This document shows positions 62,094 through 64,000 of a stretch of DNA of 64,000 nt, piece after piece (position 1 is the stretch's first letter; each line of letters starts with the position of its first letter). The notes under the pieces are model-generated. The model had not been told where the DNA came from. It saw only the letters and a list, made by a program, of their open reading frames with translations, and did not search any database. Made by a program: the position numbers and the translations under genes. Source of the stretch: Dehalococcoidia bacterium (GTDB taxonomy: Bacteria > Chloroflexota > Dehalococcoidia > Lucifugimonadales > UBA1123); assembly GCA_009838465.1 (NCBI GenBank), contig VXRN01000059.1:1-64000 (forward strand), read 5' to 3'.

Positions 62094-62522
62094 ATGATAG
62101 TCACAATCGCTATAATCCTCACGCTTGTGCCCGCGCTGCTGATACTATGGCCCTTCGTCATGGGACTGCGGCGGGATGAGTTCGAGTACGACGAGGGCGC
62201 GCCGCAGGCCGATCTGATGCGACGCTGGGATGCGGCAGTCGCCGGACTCACCAGCACGGAACTCGATCACTCTCTGGGGAACCTGTCCGACGAGGACTAC
62301 CAAGGGCTGAGAACTCGGCTGCTGATGGAGGCCGCAGACCTCATGCGGGAGATGGAGTTGTCCGAGGAGGAAGAGGAGCGAATGCTGGCTGCCCTCTCTG
62401 AAGAGGTGCGAGGCGCGCGGTCCCGAATAGAGGGTGGCGCCGAAACTGCATCCGAAGGGGAGGTGGCACCAGACGAGCCTTCCGTGGCTACTCCGGAGCG
62501 GTCTCCTGGACCATATCCATAA
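62094..62522 (+). CDS. CcmI-like N-terminal protein
   Basis: A 142-residue protein with one N-terminal membrane helix (residues 3-23). The segment ELDHSLGNLSDEDYQGLRTRLLMEAADL resembles the L-x-D-x-x-x-G-x-L-S-x-x-D-Y motif of CcmI, the apocytochrome chaperone. The TPR part of CcmI is missing; the tail is acidic and Pro-rich. It may therefore assist the CcmH/CcmF proteins encoded at 18.8-21.3 kb. Its 3' end overlaps the convergent LLM gene by 35 bases. Confidence 0.65.
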   Translation: MIVTIAIILTLVPALLILWPFVMGLRRDEFEYDEGAPQADLMRRWDAAVAGLTSTELDHSLGNLSDEDYQGLRTRLLMEAADLMREMELSEEEEERMLAALSEEVRGARSRIEGGAETASEGEVAPDEPSVATPERSPGPYP

Positions 62523-63528
62523 TCTGCCCCAGCGTTTCCAGCTTTGACTCGATTCCATCGCCTGGGATGCCGACTCTCAGCGTGTTGATTCCCGCATCGC
62601 GGTAGATGGCAATGCGTTCCTGTATCATCGCGGGCGTCCCTATCAGGTTCGCTTTCAGGGCCAGTTCTACGGGAACGTGATCGCGCGCCTTGTCGCGCTC
62701 GCCCGCCATCCACAGCCGCTGCACCTCGTTCACTTCGTCGGCGAATCCCTGGCGTGCAAAGGCGTTCTTGTAGAAGTTGTTGCGGAGCGAACCCATCGCG
62801 CCGAAGGTGAAGCCGTAGCCGCGCGCGTGCCGCTTGCCCACTTCTTCCACGTCGTCCGTGATTTCGACCGACAGCGGTATCTGGAGATCGAGGTCGGCGA
62901 TGGATCGTCCTGACCGTTCCGCTCCGGCTCTTATGTGCTTCAGGAAAACCTCGGCGGTCTCCGGGATGAACGACCCGCCTATCCAGCCATCGGCAAGCTC
63001 GCCGGTGAGTTCGAGGTTGTGAGGACCCAGAGCGGCGACGTAAACCGGCACGTGGACGGGAGGGACGCTGCTTCGCAGGGCGCGGCCCTCGCCGTCTGGC
63101 AGGGGGAGTTGGTAGATGTCGCCGTCGTAGCTCACCCGCTCGCCGGACGTGACCAGCCGCACTATCTCGATGATCTCCTTGGTGCGCTGGATCGGCTTAG
63201 CGAACGACACGCCGTGCCAACCCTCGACGACCTGGGGGCCGCTTGTACCCAGTCCGAGACGGAAACGTCCGTCTGAGATGGATTGCATTCCCATCGCGGT
63301 CATAGCGAGGTTTGCGGGCGAGCGTGTGCCTATCTGGATGATGCCTGTGCCAAGCGCGATGTTGTCGGTTCTTGCCGCCAGGTAAGCGAGGGGCGTGATT
63401 GCGTCGTACGCCCAGGACTCTCCTGTCCATGCGGACTCAGCGCCGAGCCGATCAGCCTCCCGCGCGAATGTGGCCGCGCTTTCCCAGTTGCCGTCGGAGT
63501 CGGTTGTTATGTTTACCGCTATTCTCAT
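62488..63528 (-). CDS. LLM class F420-dependent oxidoreductase, Rv3520c-like
   Basis: A 346-residue luciferase-like protein. It begins MRIAVNITTDSDGNWES and has SAWTGESWAYDAITPLAYLA, ALGTGIIQIGTRSPANLAMTA and GRFRLGLGTSGPQVVEGWHG, features of F420-dependent TIGR03559-type proteins. AGGA lies 8 bases before the ATG. Only four bases separate it from the DinB-like gene upstream, so they are one operon. Confidence 0.9.
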   Translation of the reverse strand: MRIAVNITTDSDGNWESAATFAREADRLGAESAWTGESWAYDAITPLAYLAARTDNIALGTGIIQIGTRSPANLAMTAMGMQSISDGRFRLGLGTSGPQVVEGWHGVSFAKPIQRTKEIIEIVRLVTSGERVSYDGDIYQLPLPDGEGRALRSSVPPVHVPVYVAALGPHNLELTGELADGWIGGSFIPETAEVFLKHIRAGAERSGRSIADLDLQIPLSVEITDDVEEVGKRHARGYGFTFGAMGSLRNNFYKNAFARQGFADEVNEVQRLWMAGERDKARDHVPVELALKANLIGTPAMIQERIAIYRDAGINTLRVGIPGDGIESKLETLGQIMDMVQETAPE

Positions 63529-63532
63529 TCTG

Positions 63533-64000
63533 TTAGTCCTGTGGGTAGCCGGGGGCGTTCTTGTTCTTGTTTATCTGTCCCACGTGGTCGAGATCGTGGA
63601 CTCGTTGGAACAGGTAGAAGCCGCCCGCGTGAAGTTCGCCGAAGATCGGGTGGGGAGCGGTGACCTCCAGGTTGGGCGAAGTGGGCAGCCTCTCGGTGAG
63701 AGCGCACCATGCGAGCGCGTCCTTCGTGAGTTGTTCGCGCAGTTCGGATATGCCCAGCGTGGCGGACTCTCGGGGCGGATCTATCACGCGGGCGGGCGGT
63801 TCGTTACCGTTGGCGATGGCCTCGATGGTCTCGGCAACCCTGGCTGAACTGGTCAGGACATGGTGAAGCACCTCGGCGATGCTCCATTCTTCCGGGGCGA
63901 ACGTGAAGTCGGCCTGCTGCTGGTTTACGCCGTTCGCCGCGGCTATGACCTCCAGCCTGGCGCTGATAAGACGTGGCCACAATTTAGTGAAGGCGTACTT
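63533..64000 (-). CDS. DinB family protein, 5' end outside the window
   Basis: A DinB/YfiT-type four-helix protein (thiol S-transferase superfamily). WSIAEVLHHVL carries a metal-binding His and the late FYLFQRVHDLDHVGQINK another pair. The frame stays open without a start up to the right edge (KYAFTK before LWPRLISARL). The gene therefore probably begins beyond 64000; the TTG at 63982 is the only start inside. It is cotranscribed with the LLM gene. Confidence 0.8.
   Translation of the reverse strand, partial: KYAFTKLWPRLISARLEVIAAANGVNQQQADFTFAPEEWSIAEVLHHVLTSSARVAETIEAIANGNEPPARVIDPPRESATLGISELREQLTKDALAWCALTERLPTSPNLEVTAPHPIFGELHAGGFYLFQRVHDLDHVGQINKNKNAPGYPQD

Overview
The window is about 64 kb of GC-rich, densely coded bacterial chromosome. 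It contains five luciferase-like F420/flavin-type oxidoreductases, two mandelate-racemase-type enolase superfamily enzymes, SDR, amidohydrolase and enoyl-CoA hydratase genes, and DUF2339 and DUF5671 membrane proteins. This mixture resembles the SAR202-type Chloroflexota, abundant aerobic ocean heterotrophs. That placement is inferred from family content only; there is no rRNA or other marker here to prove it. I saw no tRNA, rRNA, CRISPR array, transposase, integrase or phage gene.

Layout. 0-13 kb: LLM oxidoreductase, alpha/beta hydrolase, SDR plus amidohydrolase pair, MFS transporter, GNAT acetyltransferase, branched-chain-type substrate-binding lipoprotein, folD, then the + strand run acpS / unknown / LLM oxidoreductase / DUF2339 protein. 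13-24 kb: enolase superfamily protein, DUF5671 membrane protein, VOC protein, BioD-like DRTGG protein, ccmH-ccmF, LOG-like protein and a second enolase superfamily protein. 23.7-27.2 kb: a 2-oxoacid dehydrogenase operon (E1 alpha, E1 beta, E2). 27.4-32 kb: MacA-like adaptor, MacB-like permease and DUF5666-like lipoprotein. 32-35.7 kb: NAD(P)HX repair enzyme, glyA and hpf. 35.8-41.9 kb: an unusual five-gene minus-strand cluster made of a transglutaminase/NAT-like enzyme, a degenerate adenylate-forming enzyme, a carboxynorspermidine-decarboxylase-like PLP enzyme, a DUF3326 protein and an intact CapK/PaaK-like adenylate-forming enzyme. 42-46.3 kb: a TlpA-like lipoprotein, then rpmH, rnpA, yidD, a PQQ-propeller lipoprotein, yidC and jag/khpB. 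46.3-49.4 kb: two enoyl-CoA hydratases, an LLM oxidoreductase and a PPOX-type protein. 49.4-54.3 kb: an AttEFGH-like ABC exporter with a secreted lipocalin-like hydrolase. 54.3-64 kb: a small membrane coiled-coil protein, a CocE hydrolase plus orphan molybdenum hydroxylase subunit, DoxX, LLM, MOSC, a small DUF5678-like protein plus retropepsin, a CcmI-like protein, LLM, and a DinB-like gene that runs off the right edge.

How the parts fit. Most of the content is oxidative catabolism of diverse organic molecules (LLM enzymes, molybdenum hydroxylase, enolase superfamily, SDR/amidohydrolase, enoyl-CoA hydratases, 2-oxoacid dehydrogenase) together with cytochrome c maturation and membrane biogenesis housekeeping. 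The two most intriguing signals are the 35.8-41.9 kb cluster, which looks like a small unassigned amide- or amine-forming pathway, and a ~280 bp interspersed element found twice (16.77-17.05 kb and 52.81-53.08 kb) whose hairpins are preserved although bases differ. Three further small repeat families punctuate the intergenic regions.
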